A stretch of DNA of 6,457 bases, taken from NCBI GenBank assembly GCA_021785235.1, contig JAJYGB010000553.1:1-6457 (forward strand). The letters run 5' to 3'. Shown here piece after piece: positions 1 through 5,819 of this stretch (its first letter is position 1; each line of letters begins with the position of its first letter). The position numbers and the translations under genes are program-made. Below the pieces are notes generated by a model. That model saw only the letters and a list, made by a program, of their open reading frames with translations, had not been told where the DNA came from and made no database searches. This stretch comes from Bacteroidota bacterium. GTDB lineage: Bacteria > Bacteroidota > Kryptoniia > Kryptoniales > JAKASW01.

Positions 1-123
1 CGGGAAGGGCTGGACCGTGAGTAGCGCGTTCCAGTTTCTCCCCGATTGCGCGAAAGACAGGCCGGTTGTCCCCGTCAGAAAGATTATGAGTCCCGCGACC
101 GACGATATGAAGCGTGTTTTCAT
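1..123 (-). CDS. N-terminus of a secreted protein (partial, runs off left edge)
   Basis: Only the first 41 codons are in the window; the gene continues past position 1 with no stop. The ATG at 123-121 is preceded by a strong AGGAGG ribosome site (138-133) with 9 bases of spacing, and a second GGAG sits directly against the start. The translation begins MKTRFISS, followed by a hydrophobic stretch (about residues 9-24) and a signal peptidase I-type site SFA before QSG at residue 26. The mature part then begins with RNWNALLTVQPFP. This is a classic Sec signal peptide, so the product is exported to the periplasm, outer membrane or cell surface. It starts 49 bases after the stop of the upstream beta-barrel gene on the same strand, with no terminator-like hairpin between them, so the two are probably co-transcribed and may act together at the surface. 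The visible part does not allow a functional assignment. That this is a real gene is well supported by the ribosome site plus signal peptide; its identity is unknown. Confidence 0.8.
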   Translation of the reverse strand, partial: MKTRFISSVAGLIIFLTGTTGLSFAQSGRNWNALLTVQPFP

Positions 124-172
124 CTCCTTGCTCCTCCTGTATGCGAAGTCCCCTTGTTTATTTTTTCAATCA

Positions 173-2137
173 TCAAAATCTGTGGGCTATTGTGACGCCG
201 GCCGTGTACTCGTTGAAAGCGTTAGCCCCGTGATAACTTGTTCCCGTCAGCGATAACGTCACCGCATCCGCCATGGTTATGCTGTAGTTCGACGAAAGAA
301 CTGCGTTGATCGAGCTCGAACCCATGTATAATGAAGTTCCAACAGAAAGTGCGGTGGTGAGTTTGTTCTTGAAAGCTCGGTGCTGCGCCGCGATGGAGTA
401 AGTCTGCGTCGAAGTCCAGCCCGTGCCACCGATTTTTGAATCAATCAGACTTACTGAAGGAATCAGGCTCAGGTTTGTCAGAATGCCGAAGACGGCGCTG
501 GCATTCAGCGAATGCGAGAGGAGCCCGCTGTTCTGCCTCAGCGGGTTAGCGTCAGCTGATGTCTGGTAGACATAGCTGAACGTCGCGGACTGGAATGTTC
601 CGCCGCCCGAAAAATACAGCATCTGCGTCATCCCCGCCATGAAGGTCGAGTAGTCGACGAGGAATGTGTCGCTCGCCGCGTCGTTGACCATGTTCATGTA
701 GTTGCTCATCAACGAAACCATCCACTCGTCCGAAGCTCTCAGGTTGATGTTTCCGCCGATGTTGTTGCGCGTTGTCGTGTAGATCTTTTGGCCGAGAAGA
801 TTGTCGTTCTGATGTCCGGCATTGAGGGTCACCGAGATTGTGGACATCCTGAACATGGATGCGAAAGTAATCTGACGCTGGTCAGGCAACAGCGACGCCA
901 CTCCGAGTGATGTGTAACCGGGACCGATGTAACTGTACCCGACGCGGGCGTTGAAAGACGACAGGTTCAGCCCAAGCTGAGTGTTGTAAGCGTAATCAAC
1001 CCGGGTGCTGGTCCTCGGCGTGAAAACGCCTGTAATTGCCGAAGGCAGGTTGAGGCTGTCGAACGCCGGCGCGCGCATGTCTCTTGTATATGCACTCCCG
1101 TCGATTTCGCCGCTGAATGTCACTACGTTTCCAAGGAGTGCCACCCTGCTGTCTGCACCGAATACCAAATTCTCTTGAGGGGTCACGGCGTAGGTGTTGG
1201 TCACGTTGCCGGGAGCAGTACCCTGCTGGTCGGCAATGCCGATGCCGATTGTGAAGGGAAGGTCGCTCACGTCGCTTATGGAATCATCGGTGCTCGTGAG
1301 CCTTATGATAGCCTGTGCAGTCGGCGGCCCGGTCACGACCCAGGGCTGTGCACCAGTGTTCATGGTGCTGTCAAAAAGGACCTCGTATGTGGCGCCGCCG
1401 TCCCTCGAAAGTTCTATCTTTACATTCCCGGTAATCCCCGACGATCCCCACCGGATGGTCTCGATATTTCCTATCGGCCATGAATCGTTTCCGTTCGGAG
1501 CAATCACCGCAATTGTCGCTTGCGGCGGAGGAAGTGATGACGGGACGTCCCTCGTCCTTAGAAACATCAGATCGAAATAGGATCCGTCCTGCTTCCCGAC
1601 TCCGAGCTTCGCGCCGTACATATACCTCGAGTAGCTTCCGGCTCCGGCTCCGCCGTCGACGGCTCTCTGGGTGTACCCTCCGAGGGCAGAGAACCTGAAC
1701 AGGCCAGGACTGAGGTTGACGCCCGCTCCGCGCACCATGATACCGTCGAACGTCAACGGAGTAAACATATCCGTGAAATCGCCGAGATGGGCATTGCCCC
1801 ACCCCCATGACGGATTTACGCCGAGCTGGTTGATGTTTTGGCGTGCCGAGCTTCCCTCGGTCGAGAGAAGGAAGTTGAACGACATTGAAAACGCGTTGAA
1901 GAGCGTGACCGTAGGGCGGAAGTAAAGCCGCGCTGAACTTGGTGGGCGCCTCGCCGGTATTCCTGAGATCCCGTATAATTCGCCGTAAACTCCGGCTTCG
2001 CCGGATATGCTGAAATTTTTCTGGATGAATGTTTGCCCGCTGGAATCGGGCTGCGAGTTGCCCTGGGAAAGAGCTTCTCCGACACACGCAAGACTAACCA
2101 GCACAAATCCAATGTGCTTCGCCAACTGGTAAAGCAA
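173..2137 (-). CDS. Outer-membrane beta-barrel protein with inserted Kre9/KNH-like domain
   Basis: This 654-residue protein is predicted to sit in the outer membrane. The N-terminus (MLYQLAKHIGF, hydrophobic to about residue 24) is a signal peptide with a likely cleavage at ALS before QGN (residues 22-25). Residues about 40-198 and 315-654 consist of alternating polar/hydrophobic strands rich in Gly, Ser, Thr, Asn and Tyr, separated by turns. The chain ends in HRF, matching the C-terminal Phe signal used by barrel assembly. Between the two barrel-like parts, residues about 207-298 look like a Kre9/KNH-type (Ser-Thr-rich, PF10342-like) beta-sandwich: APNGNDSWPIG, then IRWGSSGITGNVKIELSRDGG, ending in PFTIG. 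Prolines at 203-205 mark its entry. The start is TTG at 2137, chosen because GGAGGAGG (2154-2147) sits 9 bases upstream and the reading gives a proper signal peptide; no better ATG exists in this frame. The gene heads a unit with the secreted protein ending at position 1. Transport, adhesion or a scaffold role are all possible; I do not recognise the exact family. Confidence 0.8.
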   Translation of the reverse strand: MLYQLAKHIGFVLVSLACVGEALSQGNSQPDSSGQTFIQKNFSISGEAGVYGELYGISGIPARRPPSSARLYFRPTVTLFNAFSMSFNFLLSTEGSSARQNINQLGVNPSWGWGNAHLGDFTDMFTPLTFDGIMVRGAGVNLSPGLFRFSALGGYTQRAVDGGAGAGSYSRYMYGAKLGVGKQDGSYFDLMFLRTRDVPSSLPPPQATIAVIAPNGNDSWPIGNIETIRWGSSGITGNVKIELSRDGGATYEVLFDSTMNTGAQPWVVTGPPTAQAIIRLTSTDDSISDVSDLPFTIGIGIADQQGTAPGNVTNTYAVTPQENLVFGADSRVALLGNVVTFSGEIDGSAYTRDMRAPAFDSLNLPSAITGVFTPRTSTRVDYAYNTQLGLNLSSFNARVGYSYIGPGYTSLGVASLLPDQRQITFASMFRMSTISVTLNAGHQNDNLLGQKIYTTTRNNIGGNINLRASDEWMVSLMSNYMNMVNDAASDTFLVDYSTFMAGMTQMLYFSGGGTFQSATFSYVYQTSADANPLRQNSGLLSHSLNASAVFGILTNLSLIPSVSLIDSKIGGTGWTSTQTYSIAAQHRAFKNKLTTALSVGTSLYMGSSSINAVLSSNYSITMADAVTLSLTGTSYHGANAFNEYTAGVTIAHRF

Positions 2138-2146
2138 TGCTCTCCG

Positions 2147-2154
2147 CCTCCTCC
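2147..2154 (-). promoter_or_regulatory. Strong Shine-Dalgarno site supporting a TTG start
   Basis: GGAGGAGG on the minus strand, with 9 bases to the TTG at 2137. It decides the start of the barrel gene. The same element, AGGAGG with 9 bases of spacing, precedes the ATG of the next gene at 123, so the spacing is consistent within the unit. An ATG at 2156-2154 abuts this site but is in another frame and yields no signal peptide. Confidence 0.75.
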
Positions 2155-2231
2155 ATTAAACAAGGGACTGCCAGCGCCAGTCTCAGGATTGCTCCACTGC
2201 CAACATCCCTTATTAGGTGCTCTCCTCGTTA

Positions 2232-2255
2232 CAAAATTATTTACAATTGGTAAAT
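2232..2255 (-). promoter_or_regulatory. AT-rich putative promoter/operator of the surface-protein unit
   Basis: An AT-rich patch in otherwise GC-rich DNA, about 100 bases upstream of the barrel gene. It contains a perfect inverted repeat, ATTTAC-5-GTAAAT (2239-2255 on the plus strand). The outer flanks AAA (2234-2236) and TTT (2258-2260) also pair if two mismatched positions are allowed. On the minus strand it overlaps TAATTTTG (2239-2232), which fits the Bacteroidota -7 consensus TAnnTTTG, but no TTG-type -33 element is found at the expected distance. A protein-binding operator overlapping a promoter is a reasonable inference; the regulator is unknown. Confidence 0.35.
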
Positions 2256-2280
2256 GGTTTCGGTGAATCTACAGTTCCTG

Positions 2281-2295
2281 CATGCTATAAGCATG
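2281..2295. repeat. Perfect inverted repeat CATGC-5-GCATG
   Basis: Five-base arms CATGC (2281-2285) and GCATG (2291-2295) flank TATAA. The geometry (short arms, 5-base spacer) resembles the palindrome at 2239-2255, and the two centres (2247 and 2288) are 41 bases apart, close to four helical turns. It lies upstream of the barrel unit. It could be a second operator site, but arms this short can arise by chance. Confidence 0.3.
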
Positions 2296-2305
2296 TGACG
2301 AAATG

Positions 2306-2330
2306 CACAGGTGCGCCGAACTGCACTGTG
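2306..2330. other. Eight-base-pair hairpin with one bulged base
   Basis: CACA (2306-2309) pairs with TGTG (2327-2330), and GTGC (2311-2314) pairs with GCAC (2323-2326); G2310 is bulged and the loop is 8 bases. It lies 74 bases past the stop of the NifX-like gene (minus strand) and upstream of the barrel gene. It may help end minus-strand transcription, but no run of T follows on either strand, so it is not a standard intrinsic terminator. The rest of 2138-2403 shows no coding sequence that I can support. Confidence 0.3.
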
Positions 2331-2378
2331 GTACTTCGAATGATGGCGTCCACGCGGAAAGCAAATGCGGAGCGGGAG

Positions 2379-2399
2379 AAAAGCGTCCGGCCCCGCCGG
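2379..2399 (-). terminator. Possible weak terminator after the NifX-like gene
   Basis: On the minus strand a 5-base-pair GC stem, CCGGC-GGG-GCCGG (2399-2387), starts 4 bases after the stop codon of the NifX-like gene. It is followed by ACGC and then TTTT (2382-2379). The stem is short and the T run is offset by four bases, so it could be inefficient. Its position directly after a stop supports the call. Confidence 0.35.
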
Positions 2400-2403
2400 C
2401 AGT

Positions 2404-2775
2404 TCAGTTATGCATGTGGTTGTGACCGCCGTGTTCATGATGATGCGCCGTCGGGCCTGTCGTCACGGGGAGCTTGCCCTCCGAGGCCAGCTTCACCGCC
2501 TGAGCTACAGGTATGCCGGAAGTCACGCACACCTCCACATTGAATTTTTCTGCGACCTGATAGGCGTGCGGCCCGATCCCCCCGCAGATCAGCTTCTTCG
2601 CGCCGCCTTTGGCTTCGTCGCGTATTACGAGGTGCGGATCGAGCGAACCGTCGTTCGCCTTTGCAACAAGCGCCTTTGTCTCGTCGTCATAAATGAGAAA
2701 GAACGGCGCCCTGCCGTAATGAGTGCTCACGTTGCTCTCGAGCGCGTTTCCTTCGGATGCCACCAAGTATTTCAT
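2404..2775 (-). CDS. NifX/NifB-type (dinitrogenase Fe-Mo cofactor family) protein with His-rich tail
   Basis: A small cytoplasmic protein of 123 residues. It has the single alpha/beta domain of the dinitrogenase iron-molybdenum cofactor family (NifX, NafY, C-terminal NifB; PF02579). Signs of this are the N-terminal strand MKYLVASEG, the HYGRAPFFLIYD segment (residues 19-30) matching the family's H-x-G-x-x-P/x-F block, and CGGIGPHAYQVAEKFNVEV (64-82), matching the glycine turn and following helix, with VAQAVKLASEGKL near the end. Family members bind or carry iron-sulfur or Fe-Mo clusters, but stand-alone versions are common in bacteria without nitrogenase and their roles are mostly unknown. 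The tail from residue 109 (TAHHHEHGGHNHMHN) has seven His in 15 residues, a likely Zn, Ni or Cu ligand patch. The ATG at 2775 has AAGGA (2784-2780) 4 bases upstream. It lies 118 bases after the Cys-rich 379-residue gene on the same strand, so it may share a transcript or have its own promoter. No nif genes are in view, so a nitrogen-fixation role is not supported. Confidence 0.85.
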   Translation of the reverse strand: MKYLVASEGNALESNVSTHYGRAPFFLIYDDETKALVAKANDGSLDPHLVIRDEAKGGAKKLICGGIGPHAYQVAEKFNVEVCVTSGIPVAQAVKLASEGKLPVTTGPTAHHHEHGGHNHMHN

Positions 2776-2822
2776 TTTGTCCTTCTTTGTTATAGTGAAT
2801 AAGAGTTGTAAGCGTTAAGTCG

Positions 2823-2833
2823 TCAGCCGCTGA
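2823..2833. repeat. Short palindrome TCAGC-C-GCTGA
   Basis: A perfect 5-base inverted repeat with a one-base centre, 48-58 bases upstream of the NifX-like start and 60 bases past the stop of the Cys-rich gene. The one-base centre is too tight for an RNA hairpin, so a protein-binding site is the likelier reading if it has any function. The rest of the 2776-2893 gap shows no coding sequence. Confidence 0.2.
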
Positions 2834-2893
2834 TATCGTATTTCTCGTTTCTTAATTCAAAGTTCTTCCATAAATCCATCGTTCCATTCAGGT

Positions 2894-4033
2894 TCATCCC
2901 ATCATCGCCATGTTTCTCGTGCCGTCGCCTTCCTCAGACAGGCAGGTCACAACTTCGTCGATCAGACCGATTTGCGCGGCGATACAGTTTAATCCCTTCT
3001 TCATCACATCGAACTTCCATTCATCTTTCAACAAGGCAGCAAGATACTCCTGCCACCCTTCTCTCAACGGAAAAACTTCCATGAATCTCTTGTAGATATC
3101 TGGGGTATGATCGTATACCGAGATCAGGTCTTTCATCGAATACCTGACCTTGTCGAGGCTGTGCGGTACTGCCACACATTTCTGCGGCATCAGAGGGCAG
3201 GTGATCGACTCTCTCTGCGAAGAGAATTCAAAAAACTTCCTGCACATGGAACAGTAGTACTTTCCGGTGTCGCTCTTCCCGATGATATCGATCTCGTCGA
3301 GGAAAATTTTCTGCCCGATGCCGAGCTCGTCCTTGAGAACCTCCATCGCCGGGCCGAGTATTGGAAAGAGTTTTCTCTTATCCCAGACTTTACCCAGGTC
3401 GGTTATCACGAACACGATTCCTTCCGGCGTGATGCGCTGGGCAGTCTCGCTTCCGCTGACGGTTATTATAAAACTCTTCAGCGTCTGCAGCGGCTCGTGC
3501 TTATACTCGAAGCGCCATTCATCGAGAAAGCGGATGTATGCTTCAGCCCATTTCCGCCCGATAGCTTCGGGTTTGTCCCCGGCAAGGAAGTTCATCATCT
3601 TCTGCGGAACCTTCGGATAGAAAAGACCGAACTTCTCGATGCTTACCGTCGATTCGGGCCGCATAACCTCGACTGGTACGGGTGTGTTGATGCACATCTT
3701 GGACATGTATGGACAGACGGGCTTGTCCATATCGAAAAGGAGTTTACATGTCACGCACCAGTATTTGTTCGAAGCGGAGTAGACACCCGCCGGCATTTTC
3801 TCTACGCGCTCCATTATGGCTTGTTTATCCATCATCATAATTTCAAACACTCCGGTTTTTGTTTTCAGTATTTCCGGGCCGGCCCCTCCGATCAGTTTCT
3901 CCCCTGATGCCGGACCGCAGTATTTCATTCGTATGATGCCCTGACGGAAGAAAGGATGCAGCGGCAACTTCGCAAGCTTATCTACGGCGGTTGTATTAAC
4001 TTTGTCGTTGGAGACGATATTGACGTCGTGCAA
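2894..4033 (-). CDS. Unrecognised protein with two four-cysteine metal-binding modules
   Basis: I do not recognise this 379-residue family. The chain is visibly duplicated. Module 1 has C93-x2-C96-x10-C107-P-Y-M-x3-C114; module 2 has C261-x2-C264-x14-C279-P-L-M-x3-C286. Both Cys modules are entered through a KY(W/Y)C sequence, and the offset is about 168 residues. About 48-53 residues after each last Cys there is a matching helical segment: W162-A-E ending in DEWRF (171-175), and W327-Q-E ending in DEWKF (337-341). Four Cys per module in this spacing look like a zinc ribbon or rubredoxin-like knuckle, so metal binding is likely; an iron-sulfur site is possible. No signal peptide or membrane segment is seen, so it should be cytoplasmic. 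The start is TTG at 4033, with only a weak CAGG upstream; an ATG at 3928 (residue 36) is the alternative. In-frame codons upstream of 4033 reach a stop at 4084-4082 without another start. It is transcribed away from the metal ABC importer and towards the NifX-like gene, which suggests a role in metal handling (inference). Confidence 0.75.
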   Translation of the reverse strand: MHDVNIVSNDKVNTTAVDKLAKLPLHPFFRQGIIRMKYCGPASGEKLIGGAGPEILKTKTGVFEIMMMDKQAIMERVEKMPAGVYSASNKYWCVTCKLLFDMDKPVCPYMSKMCINTPVPVEVMRPESTVSIEKFGLFYPKVPQKMMNFLAGDKPEAIGRKWAEAYIRFLDEWRFEYKHEPLQTLKSFIITVSGSETAQRITPEGIVFVITDLGKVWDKRKLFPILGPAMEVLKDELGIGQKIFLDEIDIIGKSDTGKYYCSMCRKFFEFSSQRESITCPLMPQKCVAVPHSLDKVRYSMKDLISVYDHTPDIYKRFMEVFPLREGWQEYLAALLKDEWKFDVMKKGLNCIAAQIGLIDEVVTCLSEEGDGTRNMAMMG

Positions 4034-4090
4034 AGAAACCTGCGGTTGTGAAGTGTGGTATGAACCATGTCCCGCATATGTTCACGCGAA

Positions 4091-4108
4091 CCGGGATTTC
4101 CGTCCCGG
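4091..4108. promoter_or_regulatory. GC-rich hairpin in the divergent promoter region
   Basis: CCGGGA (4091-4096) and TCCCGG (4103-4108) form a perfect 6-base-pair stem with a 6-base loop. It sits in the 205-base gap between the Cys-rich gene (minus) and the ABC ATPase gene (plus), 58 bases from the minus-strand TTG start. No T run follows, so it is not a terminator. It may be a leader hairpin or a protein site. The same gap also holds ATTG-GAAAA-CAAT (about 4114-4126) and two GCCGGC copies (4191-4196 and 4211-4216) that could pair. None matches a Zur, Fur or MntR box that I know. No convincing -35/-10 pair is visible in either direction. Confidence 0.3.
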
Positions 4109-4238
4109 CATCTTATTGGAAAACAATTCCGCGGTGTTCTCATTCCGATCGACCCCGGTTACCCGTACCGTGAATAACAGAAGCAAACGAGCCGGCTGAC
4201 CGCGGCACTGGCCGGCCTGAAAAACAAACGGCGATAAT

Positions 4239-4937
4239 ATGAGCGATATTCTGCTGGAGGTCAAAGATTTCAATGTAATATTGGATGGCTCTCCAATAAT
4301 ATCAGACCTGGATTTCAGCCTAAACGAAGGCGAGTTCCTCACGATACTCGGACCGAACGGCTCCGGTAAGACCGTTCTTCTCAGATCGCTCCTCGGACTC
4401 GTCCCCCATAGCGGCCAGTTGAACTGGCACAGGAAGCCGCGGATCGGTTACCTTCCACAGGGACTGAACCAGATGTCCGTCCGGGACATGCCACTCACCG
4501 TGAAAGATTTCTTCAGCCTCAAGAAGCTCAAATCCGCGGAGGTGACGGCAATTCTCTCGCTCGTCGGACTGGAGAACGCGGTCATGAACAAGAAGGCCGG
4601 TTATCTTTCGGGCGGGGAATTTCAAAGGATGCTCGTCGCGTGGGTTCTCGCATCGCAGCCGAACATATTGTTCCTCGATGAACCGACGGCTGCAGTCGAC
4701 ATCGCGGGCGGCGAAACGATTTACTCGCTGTTGAAGGATATCTGGAAGAGACAGAACCTGACCATTCTCAACGTTACGCATGATCTCAACATCGTGTATG
4801 CGCATTCGACTCATGTGCTTTGCCTGTCGAGGTTCGGTCATCGCTGCCACGGCGTCCCGAAGGAAATCCTGACTCCAGACGTGCTGAACGGCATTTACGG
4901 AGCCGACGTCAAGTTCTATACGCATAAAGGAGTTTAG
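4239..4937 (+). CDS. ATPase of a zinc/manganese/iron-type ABC importer
   Basis: A 232-residue cytoplasmic ATP-binding subunit that drives metal import through the permease encoded next. All ABC motifs are intact: Walker A GPNGSGKT (38-45), Q-loop YLPQ with Q74, signature LSGGEFQRM (123-131), Walker B ILFLDEP (143-149, catalytic E148), D-loop AAVD (151-154) and H-loop VTHD with H181. The short length and the C-terminal pattern VLCLSRFGHRCHGVPKEILTPDVL then YGADV are typical of the ZnuC/MntB/TroB group. The metal (Zn, Mn or Fe) cannot be fixed from this subunit. The ATG at 4239 is forced, since an in-frame stop lies at 4218-4220 and the next Met is residue 79. No Shine-Dalgarno sequence precedes it, unlike every other complete gene here except the weakly preceded Cys-rich gene. 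It is followed 5 bases later by the permease. No substrate-binding protein gene is adjacent on the upstream side. Confidence 0.92.
   Translation: MSDILLEVKDFNVILDGSPIISDLDFSLNEGEFLTILGPNGSGKTVLLRSLLGLVPHSGQLNWHRKPRIGYLPQGLNQMSVRDMPLTVKDFFSLKKLKSAEVTAILSLVGLENAVMNKKAGYLSGGEFQRMLVAWVLASQPNILFLDEPTAAVDIAGGETIYSLLKDIWKRQNLTILNVTHDLNIVYAHSTHVLCLSRFGHRCHGVPKEILTPDVLNGIYGADVKFYTHKGV
4927..4932 (+). promoter_or_regulatory. Permease ribosome site inside the end of the ATPase gene
   Basis: AAGGAG lies within the last codons of the ATPase gene (stop 4935-4937) and 10 bases before the permease ATG at 4943. This arrangement favours translational coupling, giving matched amounts of the two subunits. Confidence 0.65.
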
Positions 4938-4942
4938 CCGCG

Positions 4943-5710
4943 ATGACAAGCCAACTCTTACTCAGCCTCGTCAGCGGAATATTCATAGCCGGCTCGGCGG
5001 CATATCTCGGAACACTCATGTTATCGAGAAAAATGGCGGTGGTTGCCGGCCCACTCGGACACCTCGCTCTGCCAGGCGCGGCGCTGGCCATCGTATACGG
5101 ATTCAGTATTTCCCTCGGCGCGTTTCCGTTCGTCGTACTCGGAATTCTTCTGATCTGGCTCCTCGAGATCAGAACCAGACTCGCGATGGAGGCTTTGACC
5201 GCGATCGTCTTCGCCACCGGTGTGGCAACCGCATTTCTTTTTCTCCCTATAGACAAAGCAGAAGCCGCGCTGGTCGGAGACATTTCAAAAGTCGGAATTT
5301 ATGAAACACTTGCTTCTGTAATCCTGGGATCGGCCGTCGTCTTCACGATAAAACGCAGCTATTCGAAAATAATGCTCATCAACATCCATGAGGATGTCGC
5401 GAAGACGGAAGGCATAAACGTAAAGTTGTATAACCTGATCTACCTTTCTGCCATCGCCATCATAGTGGCGCTGGGAGTCGACCTGGTCGGCGGATTAATG
5501 ACCGCCGCGCTAGTGGCAATTCCCGCAGCCGCGGCAAGGAACGTAAGCACGACCCTCGGGCAGTTCGGAGCGGTGTCGGGTCTGTTCGGAATTATTTCGG
5601 CAGCTGCCGGGATTACAGTCTCGGCGTTCACTGCGCTTCCAGCCGGGCCGCTGGTCATTTTAACGAGCGCGGCGATTTTTCTGGCGACTGTGCCGCTGGC
5701 AAAAGTTTAA
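4943..5710 (+). CDS. Permease of a zinc/manganese/iron-type ABC importer (ABC-3 family)
   Basis: A 255-residue inner-membrane permease of the ABC-3 (ZnuB/MntC/TroC; PF00950) family, partner of the preceding ATPase. Hydrophobic segments at about residues 4-26, 40-54, 58-75, 83-101, 118-136, 163-195 (long, probably two passes), 208-226 and 232-252 give 7-9 passes, normal for the family. Family hallmarks are GHLALPGAALA (39-49), which matches the conserved A-x-x-H-x-x-L-P/x-G block, the VGDISKVG loop (111-118), the cytosolic coupling segment EDVAKTEGINVKLYN (150-164), and VGGLMTAALVAIPAAAAR (182-199) followed by LPAGP. Length is close to typical. The start ATG follows the ATPase stop by 5 bases with AAGGAG as the ribosome site. 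The gene ends the operon: the next gene is convergent. The expected periplasmic or lipoprotein metal-binding subunit is not downstream, so it must be elsewhere or replaced. Metal specificity is undetermined. Confidence 0.92.
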   Translation: MTSQLLLSLVSGIFIAGSAAYLGTLMLSRKMAVVAGPLGHLALPGAALAIVYGFSISLGAFPFVVLGILLIWLLEIRTRLAMEALTAIVFATGVATAFLFLPIDKAEAALVGDISKVGIYETLASVILGSAVVFTIKRSYSKIMLINIHEDVAKTEGINVKLYNLIYLSAIAIIVALGVDLVGGLMTAALVAIPAAAARNVSTTLGQFGAVSGLFGIISAAAGITVSAFTALPAGPLVILTSAAIFLATVPLAKV

Positions 5711-5731
5711 CTGCCGGCATTCGAGCGGCAG
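5711..5731 (+). terminator. Possible hairpin terminator after the metal importer
   Basis: CTGCCG (5711-5716) and CGGCAG (5726-5731) form a perfect 6-base-pair stem with a 9-base loop starting right after the permease stop codon. No T run follows, so it would be a weak or factor-dependent terminator, or a stabilising 3' hairpin. Location between convergent genes fits a transcription-end role. Confidence 0.35.
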
Positions 5732-5760
5732 ACTGCACAGTTGGGATTTCGGCGAACTGC

Positions 5761-5801
5761 GCTTCAGCTAAGAAGCAGACACGTATTTGCACCGTCTTTT
5801 T
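5761..5801. other. Second inverted-repeat cluster in the convergent gap
   Basis: GCTTC (5761-5765) pairs with GAAGC (5772-5776) over a 6-base loop, and AGAC (5777-5780) pairs with GTCT (5794-5797), which runs into TTTTT (5797-5801) on the plus strand. The second stem is only 4 base pairs with a 13-base loop. The T run makes it a weak candidate for the real end of the importer transcript. Evidence is thin. Confidence 0.25.
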
Positions 5802-5819
5802 CAGATCTTATATTCTCTA

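Noticed and set aside
1371..2087. 238-codon minus-strand open frame within the barrel gene
   Set aside because: Out-of-frame shadow: Arg/Ser-rich, no domain, inside a gene with a signal peptide, barrel pattern and strong ribosome site.
2077..2091. Lipoprotein signal (SLAC) in the barrel protein N-terminus
   Set aside because: The -3 position is Ser where Leu is expected, and a good signal peptidase I site (ALS before Q) follows; a C-terminal HRF barrel is not expected to be a lipoprotein.
2365..2802. 145-codon plus-strand open frame opposite the NifX-like gene
   Set aside because: The minus-strand frame matches a known family and has a ribosome site; this one has neither.
2789..2815. TTAACG-18-TATAAC promoter for the NifX-like gene on the minus strand
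   Set aside because: The implied transcription start would fall inside the AAGGA ribosome site, leaving too short a leader.
3107..3907. 266-codon plus-strand open frame opposite the Cys-rich protein
   Set aside because: It is the complement of the 379-residue gene. The minus-strand reading has internally repeated Cys/Trp modules conserved at the protein level, while this reading shows no domain or repeat logic.
4002..4342. Small open frames on both strands across the divergent gap (65 and 86 codons)
   Set aside because: No ribosome site, no recognisable domain, and both overlap well-supported genes at one end.
4320..4949. 209-codon minus-strand open frame opposite the ABC ATPase
   Set aside because: Complement of a gene with every ABC motif intact; no recognisable content of its own.
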